The position numbers were made by a program, and so were the translations under genes. This document shows, one piece after another, positions 10,216-22,769 of a stretch of DNA of 64,000 nucleotides. The notes under the pieces were generated by a model. That model was not told the origin of the DNA, ran no database searches, and saw only the letters and a program-made list of their open reading frames with translations. The DNA is from Terebella lapidaria (Eukaryota; Annelida; Polychaeta; Terebellida; Terebellidae). Location of the stretch: the NCBI GenBank assembly GCA_949152475.1, contig OX424560.1, positions 16,431,106 to 16,495,105 of the forward strand. Direction: 5' to 3'. Positions within the stretch are counted from its first letter, which is position 1. Every line of letters starts with the position of its first letter.

Positions 10216-11337
10216 ATGGCTGGGATCTTTCAAGCTCTGGGCCTTGGCTTCGCCTGTACTCTGACATCCTTGCCACAAGTGATCGGGCTCTCATACTACA
10301 GAAAGATCCTTGCAAACTACAAAAACGGTGTGGAGCAACCCATCGACACAGGCACACTTTCTCTGATTGAGCGTGTAAGTATTTTGTGTAGAATACCCAT
10401 ACAATTTACAGCAAAAGTGAGTATTCAAGGATATACATTTGAGTGGCTGTAGTTTGGAATTGCGTTGCTACATCAAAATAAAATCATTATACACGTAGAA
10501 CACATGTACGTATACTAGTAATCATATATTTTCTAAAGTACAGCCATTGCCAATATTTTTCAGGTTCTGGATCACATGAATGTGGATGACAGAGTAAGAG
10601 AAAACCTCACATTCTTCTCAAGTTTTGATAACAACCCTGTTCACCGTGGAGAATCAAACCTGCGACTCGGCGCAATAATCGGCATTCCCCCGACATTCGC
10701 GTACAAATCAGTTGCAGACATTGACAAGGACACATTAACTGTCGGTGCGGAGGGGAAACTAGTCAACTGGGAGAGTCAAGCTGGAAAAGATTTGGAGAAA
10801 AGCATGATCCTATCTGAGCAAGCGAAGGCTTTCGCAATCGCCCGTGAAGTCAAGTATGCCGAAACGTGGCATGTCTACACCCAACTGCTATTGAAGATGA
10901 CTATCGTGACTTGTACGTTCAGTTCGTTTTACAAAATGCAAGAGTTGCTTATGTTGAGACAGCGATTGCGACCAATAGCTCGTTACACGGTTTATTCTCT
11001 CACTGGCACTGCTTTCTTCTTCCTGTACTTGACTGTTTCCGATACGTACAGTTGCTGGAGAGATCGAAGGGTTGACAAGAGAGCAGGCGAAATATCCCGA
11101 GATTTCGCCGAAGGAGGTGTAGAATTTTACGAGAAAACACTTCTGAGGAACCAAGCCATTAGAAAACTCATGGGCAGAGAGGGATCAAAGTACTACACCC
11201 TCTATGGCAATGATAAGTCCACATGGCGAATGAGAAACATGCAGTTCACTGCGAGACGAGATCACTTGAAAAAGATACTGGCGGAATTTACGAAAGAAAA
11301 GACTGAATCAAACAATGGGGTATTGACGGCTACTTAG
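10216..11337 (+). CDS. TMEM177: Transmembrane protein 177
   Basis: TMEM177 is a mitochondrial inner-membrane protein; in human cells it associates with COX20 and newly made COX2 during assembly of cytochrome c oxidase. Two coding exons are seen, 10216-10374 and 10564-11337. The 189-base intron has a GTAAGT donor and a TTTTTCAG acceptor and sits in phase 0. The product is 310 residues against 311 in human. Motifs shared with the family from memory are GIPPTF (93-98), VNWESQAG (120-127), LSEQAKAFAIAREV (136-149), GGVEFYEK (237-244) and a late TARRD. Hydrophobic segments lie at about 8-27, 159-176 and 194-211. The start is chosen because AAGATGG is a strong Kozak context and MAG matches the family start. 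A further upstream acceptor ends at 10191, so the 5' UTR is probably spliced. The gene converges on the ankyrin gene. Nothing is broken or missing. Confidence 0.93.
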
Positions 11338-11392
11338 TGCAATGTATCTGGAAATTTGTTGTATTCTTATTGTGTCAGGTCACGAGGTTGAC

Positions 11393-11398
11393 AATAAA
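11393..11398 (+). promoter_or_regulatory. Poly(A) signal AATAAA of TMEM177
   Basis: AATAAA lies 56 bases after the TMEM177 stop codon, the first canonical signal on this strand. It predicts a short 3' UTR ending near 11410-11425, where a T-rich stretch (GGTTGTTAAATTGCAGTTTTTGTG) follows. Confidence 0.75.
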
Positions 11399-11429
11399 AT
11401 TAATCCTGGTTGTTAAATTGCAGTTTTTG

Positions 11430-12644
11430 TGTCACAAACGTAGCTGGTTGCCATCGATTAAATATAACGATTCATTCACGGCATGTCACAATCTAGCTAC
11501 ACATGCAGCAGGTCACACTCCCCTCTTGCTTTTCATTTTCTTACCTGAACGTTATATTGACTACAAATATATAAATTTGTGCGATATCAAAGTTGGCAGT
11601 CCATCTATTCTACATCTGTCATCATAGTGAACAATTTAAGCTGATTTGTCTGCAAATGTTAAAATTCAACGGCTGCCAAAAGGAGTTTTCTCAGTGTCTA
11701 GTGCAAACATGCTTCTTTTTCATGGATTACATCTTAAGCTTCTCGAAATACTTTGAATTAGTTGGTTTTCTGGCAAATAAATAATTGATAAATTTCGAGA
11801 ATGATTCAAATTAAAGGTGGCAATCATACACATGTGCATAGGTCTCAGAATCATTTACCCATGTTTACACTTTGGACAGACAAGAGTAAATATGCCAATT
11901 TTTCAAAACAATTTTATTAACAATATTGAATACAATTACAATGCACATTGTCTCACAATATATATGGTAGGTAATTCAAATTAAATCACATTAAAAAATT
12001 CAGAATACTGTTACACTGAGATGTGTTAAAAATTTCTCAACTTACGAGGGATGAACATTTAGCTAAAGTGACCTGTGAATAATAAATAATTTATTTTCCT
12101 GATCATGGTATTTGGCATATTACTAATACTATTGTTGTGTCAATGTGTATTGTATAACTTTTCTCCAGTTGATCTATTATTGCGCAAATTTTCAAAATTA
12201 CATCGTGATGGCAATAGTTTGGTATCAAAGCATAAAATCACAACACAATTAAATAGGAAACAATCAACGAAACATTACTCTCACCGGTATGTCAACTTGG
12301 GGCATATTACTGGAAATCACTCAAATTAATTTTTATACTGAATTAAAAGGTTTCATCAACAATTTCGCAATTCACAATGTGACATTGACAATTTGGCGTC
12401 AACAAATACATTTAAATAGGATAACATTTATTATTATTTCAACTCAGATCATGTTTATACATGAAATCACTCATCCCGAGTAAATTTACTGTATTACCGG
12501 TGCAAGGTTTCATCAACAATTTTGCAATGGACCATGTGAAATCAACAGTTTGGCATCAACAGTCAACAAACGTGGCATATACACCCTGATACATCGAGAC
12601 AAAAAAAATTGCAAGAGGAAATGCTTTCTACCTAAACCGTCCAT
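11430..12644. other. Interval between convergent genes; holds the ankyrin gene 3' UTR
   Basis: No further gene is seen. A segment containing AAGGTTTCATCAACAATTTC, ATGTGA and a TTTGGC(G/A)TCAACA word occurs twice, near 12345-12405 and 12505-12565, a local duplication of about 160-base period. Several TTTATT words (reverse-strand AATAAA), for example at about 12085 and 12428, could serve the - strand ankyrin gene, but none can be preferred from sequence alone. Confidence 0.45.
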
Positions 12645-15600
12645 TCAGGTCATGTTGCTGATGCCCCTGTGCACGGATCTCGGAGCCGTTGACTCCAGGA
12701 GATGTTTCTTCCCTGGACTCTGCAGGCCGAGTCCGACCCGAGGAGGTGTGTAGGGCTCAACAATGTCCCAGACATAGGGGTCGTCTAACTCAATGGCTAG
12801 TAGTTCTGCTGCCTCCAGGTGACCTGGTTGTTCAAGTTACTTGTTCATTTGCATAGGTTGGGCTAATGTTCCGTTGGGAATATGGCGGTCTAATACTATT
12901 ATAGAATATCGATACTGAACAATTACATGATTGTATAGAACTGGAAATTGACTACATATATAACACGACATATCCTGTGCATTATGACATCAGAATATGC
13001 TTGATCATAATGTACCAATTTGTCACATCCTCTCAGAGATTTTAGGGGCCACAGATTGATGACACGAAATGTGTGTTATCTTTTTGAATAGAAATATCTA
13101 AATAAACTTGGATGTGGGTATAATGAACAAGTATGGTACTAGTATATTACTATATTCAGTGATTATATACATGTAATTACCTGCATTTGTTGCCAGATCT
13201 ATAGGGAATATCCCTGTTTCTGTTGTTAATGTAGGGTCAGCACCTGAATAAATGAATACAATACAGACCGTCAAATAAACTTATCCACCTCAAGATTATC
13301 AAACTGTGTACTCAAATGCATCCATGTTCAGGCATGAAATCACCAGGTAAGTTCATATCTCTGTTAGTATTTTACATATATTTTCATGAAATTATTTTTC
13401 GATACAACAGTTTGTTATGCTCTGTAAAATCTGAATACAACATGTACATTGTGCAGGTGAGGTTGCACTGGACAAACCATTTTCGAGGAGACATTCTATA
13501 ACTTCTAGGTTCCCTTTACTTGCGGCTCTGTGCAAAGCTGTATATCCCTTGGCATTCTTTGTGTTGACGTCACAACCTGCAGGGAGGCATGGTTAAATTA
13601 ACGATAGTACACACATCCAAATATATGAACTTTCATGAAAGGGACATGTTGTCACTTTGTGACTTCAATGTGAATGAATACTAGTATATCAGAGATATTT
13701 TCTCATCATCAAAAGCTGGGGAAAATACCTCATGGTTGATTTTATCATGGTTAATTTTAATTTGATCACAGATCAGTAGTCATTTTTAGAACTCGCAATC
13801 ATTTTGACATAGAATTAATTACGTACCAGCCTTGATGAGAGTTTGGAGGACCCTAGTATCTGCAGGTTTTGAGCGAGCTGTCGCCATGGTGATGATGCCG
13901 TAGGTCGCCAGGTAGAGTGGGGAATCCCCACCTCTCGTGCACCGTTTCACATCCGCTCCTGTGTAGGTGATGACCGTAAGAAAAACTTAACATTACCTTG
14001 GAAAAGTAAATTTTGATCCCAAATTGGAGAAAATTTCCTGCTCTGCAGAATTTTGTGACATTTTAATTCGCAACATGTTTAATTTTGCTGGACACGCATG
14101 CAATTCCATGCAACTGTTCATTTGTCGAAAGCTTTAATATCAAATGAGTACTGGTAAAAGTGAAAATCAGAACCCGGTAGATCCATATTTGACCTCATAC
14201 TCACCTCTTTTCAGTAAGAAATCGATAAGACGCAATTCTGCGCTGATGCATGAACACTGAAAATGACGAGAAATTCATCATCAAGTTCAGCATATTTATC
14301 AATGAAACCAATCATGAATGGTTTTTAAAATTTAAATAAAAATAAAATCTCGCACTCACCAAAAATAGACTGAGCCCATTATGTTGAAGTGGATAATTTA
14401 TGTCAAAACTTCTTCGCTTCACGAGGTTGATGACTGCATCTGTGTGGCCCGGCTCATAGGCAGTCTGAGGCAGAATTATCATTTGATACAAATGTTAACA
14501 CTATGCAAAAATGTATTTACAGTGGTACCTCACCTTTTGCAGGAAAAATGAGGTCTTATCTTACAGGAAGTCTTTTTTCACAGGTTCATTTACATGTTAA
14601 ATTGATCTTTGGGGAATACAAAAAAGTCTTTACAGACAGGGAGATCTTATTTCGGAGCTGTCTTATCTTACAGGGAACACTGTAGATGTATATATTTGTC
14701 CTTTGTTCGGCCCAAGTATCGTACACTGCGCCTTAATACTACTCATCCACTAATTGAATGCCTTTTAATCCGTCTGTCACCTTTTTGATCCTTATTGAAT
14801 ACATGTATAAAGGAAGGCGCAGGATATGATACTTGGGCCCTTTGTTCTTTGGTCCAACAAAAGTTACATTAAATCATTCACACATGTGCCATATATAATT
14901 TTATCACATACCGGTACAATTTCATTTTGTTTGTGTCTTCAATAGTAATGATGTAGTATTAATGTTATGTTTTTTATAGACAAAATTGTACTTTACAGTA
15001 CTTTGGCCATGTCCAAAATGCTCAATGTTGACGCTTGCTCATCAGCCTCGTGTTGTTTCCTGCGATGTTTTGCATGACCTGTGTGGATTATCTAATAATA
15101 ATTATTATAGTTCATTTATTTACAATGCGTAAAAATACATGCGTTTCTATTACGAAATTATTTTGATTTGGACAGAGAGGTTATTCTCTTTGATTTGGAT
15201 CATGAGAAAATATCTACCAGTCTGGGTCCAATGGAGTAAACTTTCAAAACGTAAGTTTTTTCAAAATGAAAAGCTATACCAATTCAACAGTTGGCAGGAA
15301 AAAAAGATACAAATTATATATATTTTTAAGTTTATTTCACTCTTTTTTTCATCATATCTCCAACAGTCATTCATCATGTTTCTATACAAAGCTATGTGAC
15401 ACTATATATAATTCCTTGATGCCGACTTTTATATGAATTAGCCATACTTGCAGCTACAGTGGCAAATGCTCCCACAACTACTGCGACTGCCACGTTGAAG
15501 TAAAGAACCGATGAGTTAGTCTCCAAAGCCTCTACCAGTACGAACAGGCAATCGCTGATGTAGGACGTCACCTCCGAAATCTGTTCACTGGATAGATTTG

Positions 15601-15998
15601 GGAAGACCCCATCAGTTGAATTTTGCCAGTCTGTGAATATTTCAAAGAAAATTGTAAATTATCAAAAGAAACAAAACATGGGTATCGAAAAAACCAATGT
15701 ATATAATGAAGAGAAAATAAATACACAAGGAAAATTAATGAAATAATAGTGCAAATGTGAATATGATTTTTTAATTCATGTTGCTGCACTTACATATATC
15801 ACAACACAAGAATACTCTGTGATTTATGGAACAAATTTGAGGCCCTCTCTAGTTTATATCGTAAAATAGGGTTGTAAAAACTTCTGTTCCCAATGTTTTG
15901 TGAATAGCTACCTAGATTATAAACATGTAATAATGATTCATTCAACCATGTTGAAGCTGCAATGCCAATATTCCAGAAGTGATCCATGGCCTGTTTCA
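12645..15998 (-). CDS. Ankyrin-repeat single-pass membrane protein, 5' part missing
   Basis: Nine exons join without any frame break: 15998-15912, 15630-15448, 15078-15002, 14464-14360, 14256-14205, 13958-13827, 13576-13478, 13243-13181 and 12823-12645, with a TGA stop at 12647-12645. All have AG acceptors and GT donors, and the phases agree at each junction; the donors at 15001 (GTACTG) and 13477 (GTTTGT) are weak. The product is at least 324 residues. Residues 1-69 carry three N-glycosylation sequons (N19, N32, N67). Residues 70-89 form one hydrophobic helix, followed by a basic HAKHRRK. Residues 116-294 hold about five ankyrin repeats, the clearest being GYTALHRAASKGNLEVIECL with the next GADP turn. 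The tail is proline- and serine-rich. By the positive-inside rule the ankyrin part is cytoplasmic. The exon at 15998 begins in phase 1, so upstream exons must exist, perhaps beyond the repeat block. The family name is not recognised; the function is probably a membrane scaffold or receptor, by inference. Confidence 0.87.
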
Positions 15999-15999
15999 C

Positions 16000-16439
16000 T
16001 GAAAATATAAATTCAAACAATAAACATCAATTAGAAGAATACTAGTACCTGGAATGAAAATTAATTCCAATTGTTGTTACGGATGGAATATTAACAATAA
16101 TATCGTGTATTTTGAAGCAGAAGAAAACAAGAGTAGTTTTAAAAAAATAAGTAGGAAATCTCTAATCATATGAACATGTTCAATCATGTTCTGATGCGTT
16201 ATGATTGACCAGTGTGATCAAAGAGTTCCCCGACCGGAAGAAGAAAGTGAAAACAGATAGGGAAACCCTAAAAATGAAAACAGATAGGGAAACCCTAAAA
16301 AATACCCCAAGTGCTAGAAAGAATCCCAGAGAAATACATAAAGGAATATAGTTCAAGAATGTAAATACTTTTTTTTCAAACTGGTGTTTTTTAAAGCTTA
16401 ATGAAGCTGAATTTCATGGTCACCACTAAAAAGTCCAAC
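16000..16439. other. Probable intron of the ankyrin gene with a 26-base tandem duplication
   Basis: GAAAACAGATAGGGAAACCC is repeated in tandem at about 16251-16303. On the - strand, a frame between an AG at about 16277 and a weak GT near 16218 is open and ends in the phase the next exon needs, so it could be an upstream exon, but its donor (GTCAAT) is poor. Nothing else coding is seen. Confidence 0.35.
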
Positions 16440-17802
16440 CATAATGTACACTTGTGACCTCCCATTCAAGAATTTGCCAAAATCTAAGCTGTGTCTTGAA
16501 GCGTATATCGAACTTATACATAAAGCTCAAACACGTACTTGCGCCTGCGCTTCAAAATGAGATCAAAGTTCAGATTAAAGAGTATGATAATATTCAGCAT
16601 ATATATCATTTGCTATATGTTTATAAAATAAGCTGTAAAGTCCATAATAAGCGAAAAATTAGCCCAAGGGCTAAGAAAGGTTACCGGACAATATATATTT
16701 TAGATATTAGTATTTTGTCCCGTGACCTTTAAAAAACGTCATTGGTCAATTCAAGGACACGATAATATTCGGCATATGTCATTTCTAGTATGTCCACAAT
16801 TAATTCCTAAGCTGTGAAGTCAATGATAAGCGAGATATTAGCCATTATGTCCTGTGACCTTGAAAATGAGGTCAAAGGTCGAATTCAAGGTCATAGCAAT
16901 ATTCAGCATATATCATTTCCTATATGTTCATAATTGATTCCTAAGCTGTAAAGTCCATAATGAGCAAGCCATTAGCCATTTTGTCCTGTGACCTTGGAAA
17001 TTAGGTCAAAGGTGAAGTTCAAGGTCATGACAATGTTCAGAATATATCATTTTCTATATGTCCCCAATTGATTGCTAAGCTGTAAAGTCGATAAAAAGCG
17101 AGATATTACCCATTTCGTTCTCTGACCTTGAAAATGAGGTCAAAGGTCAAATTCAAGGTCATAGCAATATTCAGCATATATCATTTCCTATATGTTCATA
17201 ATTGATTCCTAAGCTGTAAAATCGATAATAAGCGAGATATTAGCTATTTTGTCCTGCGACCTTGAAAAGGAGGTCAAAGGTCAAATTCAAGGTCATGACA
17301 ATAATCTGCATATATCATTTCCTATAAGTTCATAATTGATTCCTACACTGTAAAGTCAATAATAAGCAAGATATTAGCCATTTTGTGCTCTGACCTTGAA
17401 ACTGAGGTCAGAAGTCAAATTCAAGGTCACGAGAATATTCAACATATATCATTTCCTATATGTCCACAATTGATCCCTAAGCTGTAAAATCGATAATAAG
17501 GGAGATATTAGCCATTCTGTGGTGTGACCTTGAAAATGAGGTCAAAGGTCAAATTCAAGGTCATCAGAATATTCGGCATATATCATTTCCTATATGTCCA
17601 CAATTGGTTCCTAAGCTGTAAAGTCGTTAATAAGCAAGATATTAGACATTTTGTGCTCTGACCTTGAAACCGAGGTCAGAGGTCAAATTCAAGACCCTGA
17701 GAATATTCAGCATATATCATTTCCTATATGTGCACAATTGATTCCTAGTCTCTAATCTCAATATTAAGTGAGATATTAGGCTTAATGTGTCCCATTGTAA
17801 AG

Positions 17803-18835
17803 CATAGGAGAAATTAACATGGGAAAGTTCCATTTGGGCCAAGTTTGGATCAAAATGACCCACTTCGAGAAATTCAAGGGCAACAAAACTTATACACATC
17901 ACAGGGGTACATCTATAGATTTGGAAGTCTTATGCATCAATTAAAAAATTAGCCCAAGGGCTAAGAAAGGTTACCGGACAATGTATATTTTAGATATTAG
18001 CCTTTTGTCCCATGACCTTGAAATTAAGGTAGTTGGTCAATTCTAGGTCACGAGAATATTCTGCCCATATCATTTCTAGCATGTCCACAATTGATTCCTA
18101 AGCTGTAAAGTCGATATTAAGTGAGATATTATCCATTTTGTGATCTGACCTTGAAAATGAGGTCAAAGGTCAAATTCAAGGTCATGACAAAATACTGCAT
18201 ATATCATTTCCTATAAGTTCATAATTGACTCCTACACTGTAAAGTCAATAATAAGCGAGATATTACCCATTTTGTGCTCTGACCTTGAAACTGAGGTCAG
18301 AAGTCAAATTCAAGGTCACGAGAATATTCAGCAGATATCATTTCCTATATGTCCACAATTGATCCCTAAGCTGTAAAATCGATAATAAGTGAGATATTAA
18401 CCATTTTGTGGTGTGACCTTGAAAATGAGGTCAAAGGTCAAATTCAAGGTCATCAGAATATTCGGCATATATCATTTCCTATACATTGTATGTCCACAAT
18501 TGATTCCTAAGCTGTAAAGTCGATAATAAGCAAGATATTAGACATTTTATGCTCTGACCTTGAAACCGAGGTCAGAGGTCAAATTCAAGACCCTGAGAAT
18601 ATTCAGCATATATCATATCCTATATGTCCACAATTGATTCCTAGTCTCTAATCTTAAGATTAAGTGAGATATTAGGCTTAATGTGCCCCATTATAAACCA
18701 TAGGAGAATTTAACATGGGAAAGTCCCATTTGGGCCGAGTTTGGGCCCAAAATGGCCCACTTCGAGCGATTCAAGGGCAACGAAATTTATACGTGTCACA
18801 GGGGTACATATGAGGAGTGTTATGCATTGATAAGA
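17803..18835 (+). repeat. First copy of a 1.03-kb recent duplication inside the R1 block
   Basis: This stretch matches 21212-22245 almost base for base, including a joint (a truncated unit running into TTAAAAAATTAGCCCAAGGG) that would not arise twice independently. The two copies lie about 3.41 kb apart. Outside these limits the two regions are only family-level similar. Confidence 0.75.
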
Positions 18836-19385
18836 AAAATAGTTACAGAACGGATTCTGAGAAAACGACCGTCAAAGTCCAAAATTGGCCATTTTTCGAC
18901 GAAAATGGCCCTCTGACCTTGAAACCGAGGTCAGAGGTCAAATTCAAGGTCACCAGAATATTCAGGATATATCATTTCCTATATGTGCACAATTGATTCC
19001 TAGTCTCTAATCTCAATATTAAGTGAGATATTAGGCTTAATTTTGTCCCATTATAAAGCATAGGAGAATTTAACATGGGAGAGTCCCATTTGGGCCGAGT
19101 TTGGGCCCAAAATGGCCCACTTCGAGCGATTCAAGGGCAACAAAATTTATACATGTCACAGGGGCACATAAGAGGAGTGTTATGCATCAATAAGAAAAAA
19201 AGTTACTGATAAGATTTTGAGAAAATGACTGTCAAAGTCCAAAATTGGCCATTTTTCGACGAAAACGGCCGCCATTTTGAAAAAAATTAGAAAATCAGAA
19301 AACTAAAAAAAACCTTCCCTGGAAATATTTTTAGGTATTTTTGTGCAAAATTTCAGAAATATTCCATCATAAACTTTAAAGATAA

Positions 19386-20908
19386 AATTAGCCCAAAGGC
19401 TAAGATAGGTTACCGGACAATTTTGGTTTGGCCATGGCAGCATTGGCAGGTAACAGACCTTTTACCAATCAAGGTTCGCAGTGTAAACATATGACTTTGG
19501 GATTTACCAATCAAGGTCATCCGTATGAACTTCAATGTTACCATTACAAGTATGTGTGCGGCATTTGATATTCTATATGTTGGGTGGAATCGTTTAGGCC
19601 GCTCAGGTCAATTTACACATTCCAAGTCAGACATTTGGCACTCAAGGTCATCTGACGTCAAGTTCAAGGTCATCATTAGTTGTGCCATATATGTCTTCCT
19701 ATATGTTCATAATGCAAACATGAGCTCTATCTGCAAGCATTTCATCTATAGAGGCAAATCTGGGCATTTTTTGACCCCAAAATGGCTGTTTTGACCTTTC
19801 AAGGTCATCCAAGGTCAAATTCAAGGTCACCACACAAGTTGTCATATATGACTTCCCATTTGAAAATGCCAATTTCTAAGCTCTATCTTCAAGCGTTCTA
19901 TGAGTACAGTCCGGACAGCTCCCATTATGAAGGAGAAAAGTGCCGAAAATTTTCTAAGTCCAAAATTTTTTTCAAAGGGTGAAAATTTTGTTTTGCCTAG
20001 AAATGGCCCAAAATGGATAGTAATGCTATTTGGGGCGAAAAAATTTGTTTTCGCCGACTCGTCAAAAATTCAAAATGGCCGCCACACGGAGATCGGCGAT
20101 TCAAGGGCAACAAAACTTATACACGTCACAGAGGTATATAAGAGGAATCTTTTGAAGCAAAAATCTCAAAACTGATCAGACAGTTTTTGAGAAAATACAG
20201 ACCAGGTGCAAATTTGAGCATTTTTCGACCCAAAAATGGCTGTTATGACCTTTCAAGGTCATCCAAGGTCAAATTCAAGGTCACCACACAAGTCGCCATA
20301 TATGACTTCCCATTTGAAAGTGCCAATTTCTAAGCTCTATCTTCAAGCGTTCTATGAGTACAGTCCGGACAGCTCCCATTATGAAGGAAAAAAGTGCTGA
20401 AAATTTTCCAAGTCCAAAATTTTTTCAAAGGGTCAAAATTTTTTTTTGCCCTAGAAATGGCCCAAAATGGATAGTAAAGCGATTTGGGGTGGAAAATTTT
20501 TTTTTTCGCCGACCCGCCAAAAATTCAAAATGGCCGCCACACGGAAACCGGCAAATTTAGGGCAACCAAACTTATACATATCACAGAGGTATATGAGGGG
20601 AATCTTTTGAAACCAAAAACTCAAAACTGATCAGACAGTTTTTGAGAAAATGGCCGTCAAAGTCCAAAATTGAGCGTTTTTCGACAAAAACGGCCGCCAT
20701 TTTGAAAAAAGTGCGAAAATCAAAAAACAAAAAAATACCTCCTTCTCAAAATATTTTTAGGCATTTTTGTGCAAAATTTCAGAAAGATTCGATCGTTAAC
20801 TTTAAAGATAAAAATGTTAACGCCGGACGGACGGACGGCTAGACGGACGGACGATGGACGCAACGCCATGCCAATAGGTTATCGGACCAAAGGTCCGGTA
20901 ACCTAAAA
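19386..20908 (+). mobile_element. R1-family variant with a 454-base internal repeat
   Basis: It begins TTAGCCCAAAGGCTAAGATAGGTTACCGGAC and ends with the standard 3' tail. Its interior differs from the common type. A segment with AAGGTCATCCAAGGTCAAATTCAAGGTCACC and CAAGCGTTCTATGAGTACAG is present twice, 454 bases apart (about 19745 and 20199). It keeps half-sites but mostly lacks the DR1 arrangement. The tail has a run of ACGG units at 20825-20855. Confidence 0.7.
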
Positions 20909-21211
20909 TTAACCATTTTGTGCTCTGACCTTGAAAATGAGGTCAAAGGTCAAGTTCAGTCATAAGAATATTCAGCATATATCATTCCCTATATGTCCAC
21001 AATTGATTCCCAAGCTATAAAGTCGATAAGATATTAGCCCTTTTTGTCCTGTGGCCTTGAAAATTAGGTCAAAGGCCAAATTCAAGGTCATGAGAATATT
21101 CAGCATGATTCCATATCATTTCCCATAATTTCCTATGTCCACAATTGATTCCCAATCTCTAATCTCAGTATTAAGGGATATATTAGGAATATTGTGTCCC
21201 ACTATAAAGCA

Positions 21212-22245
21212 TAGGAGAAATTAACATGGGAAAGTTCCATTTGGGCCAAGTTTGGATCAAAATGACCCACTTCGAGAAATTCAAGGGCAACAAAACTTAT
21301 ACACATCACAGGGGTACATCTATAGATTTGGAAGTCTTATGCATCAATTAAAAAATTAGCCCAAGGGCTAAGAAAGGTTACCGGACAATGTATATTTTAG
21401 ATATTAGCCTTTTGTCCCATGACCTTGAAATTAAGGTAGTTGGTCAATTCTAGGTCACGAGAATATTCTGCCCATATCATTTCTAGCATGTCCACAATTG
21501 ATTCCTAAGCTGTAAAGTCGATATTAAGTGAGATATTATCCATTTTGTGATCTGACCTTGAAAATGAGGTCAAAGGTCAAATTCAAGGTCATGACAATAA
21601 TCTGCATATATCATTTCCTATAAGTTCATAATTGACTCCTACACTGTAAAGTCAATAATAAGCGAGATATTACCCATTTTGTGCTCTGACCTTGAAACTG
21701 AGGTCAGAAGTCAAATTCAAGGTCACGAGAATATTCAGCAGATATCATTTCCTATATGTCCACAATTGATCCCTAAGCTGTAAAATCGATAATAAGTGAG
21801 ATATTAACCATTTTGTGGTGTGACCTTGAAAATGAGGTCAAAGGTCAAATTCAAGGTCATCAGAATATTCGGCATATATCATTTCCTATACATTGTGTAT
21901 GTCCACAATTGATTCCTAAGCTGTAAAGTCGATAATAAGCAAGATATTAGACATTTTATGCTCTGACCTTGAAACCGAGGTCAGAGGTCAAATTCAAGAC
22001 CCTGAGAATATTCAGCATATATCATATCCTATATGTCCACAATTGATTCCTAGTCTCTAATCTCAAGATTAAGTGAGATATTAGGCTTAATGTGCCCCAT
22101 GATAAACCATAGGAGAATTTAACATGGGAAAGTCCCATTTGGGCCGAGTTTGGGCCCAAAATGGCCCACTTCGAGCGATTCAAGGGCAACGAAATTTATA
22201 CGTGTCACAGGGGTACATATGAGGAGTGTTATGCATCGATAAGAA
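21212..22245 (+). repeat. Second copy of the 1.03-kb recent duplication
   Basis: Near-identical to 17803-18835, with only a few substitutions and a short insertion-deletion near 21893 (CATTGTGTATG against CATTGTATG). The very low divergence points to a duplication or gene conversion within the block long after most copies had diverged. Confidence 0.75.
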
Positions 22246-22769
22246 AAAAAGTTACTGAACAGATTTTGAGAAAACGACCGTCAAAGTCCAAAATTGGCCA
22301 TTTTTTGACGAAAGCGGCCGCCATTTTGAAAAAAATTCGAAAATCAGAAAACTAAAAAAAACCTTTCCTGGAAATATTTTTAGGTATTTTTGTGCAAAAT
22401 TTCAGAAATATTCCATCATAAACTTTAAAGATAAAAATGTGAACGGACGGACGACGGACGCCGGACGCAACGCCATGGCAATAGGTTATCGGACCAAAGG
22501 TCCGGTAACCTAAAAATTAGCCCAATGGGCTAAAAGGTTACCGGAGAATTATACAGAGTTAAGCCGAGAAAGTTGAAGGTCAAATTCAAGGTGACCACTG
22601 AAATCGCCATATCTCTAACCTTGAAAATGGGATCAAAGGTTAAATTCTAGATCACCAAACTATTCAGCATATATCATTTCCTATATGTTCACTATGGACC
22701 CCTAAGCTGTAAATTTGATAATAAGCGAGATATAAGCCATTTTGTAATCTGACTTCGTAAATAAAATGA

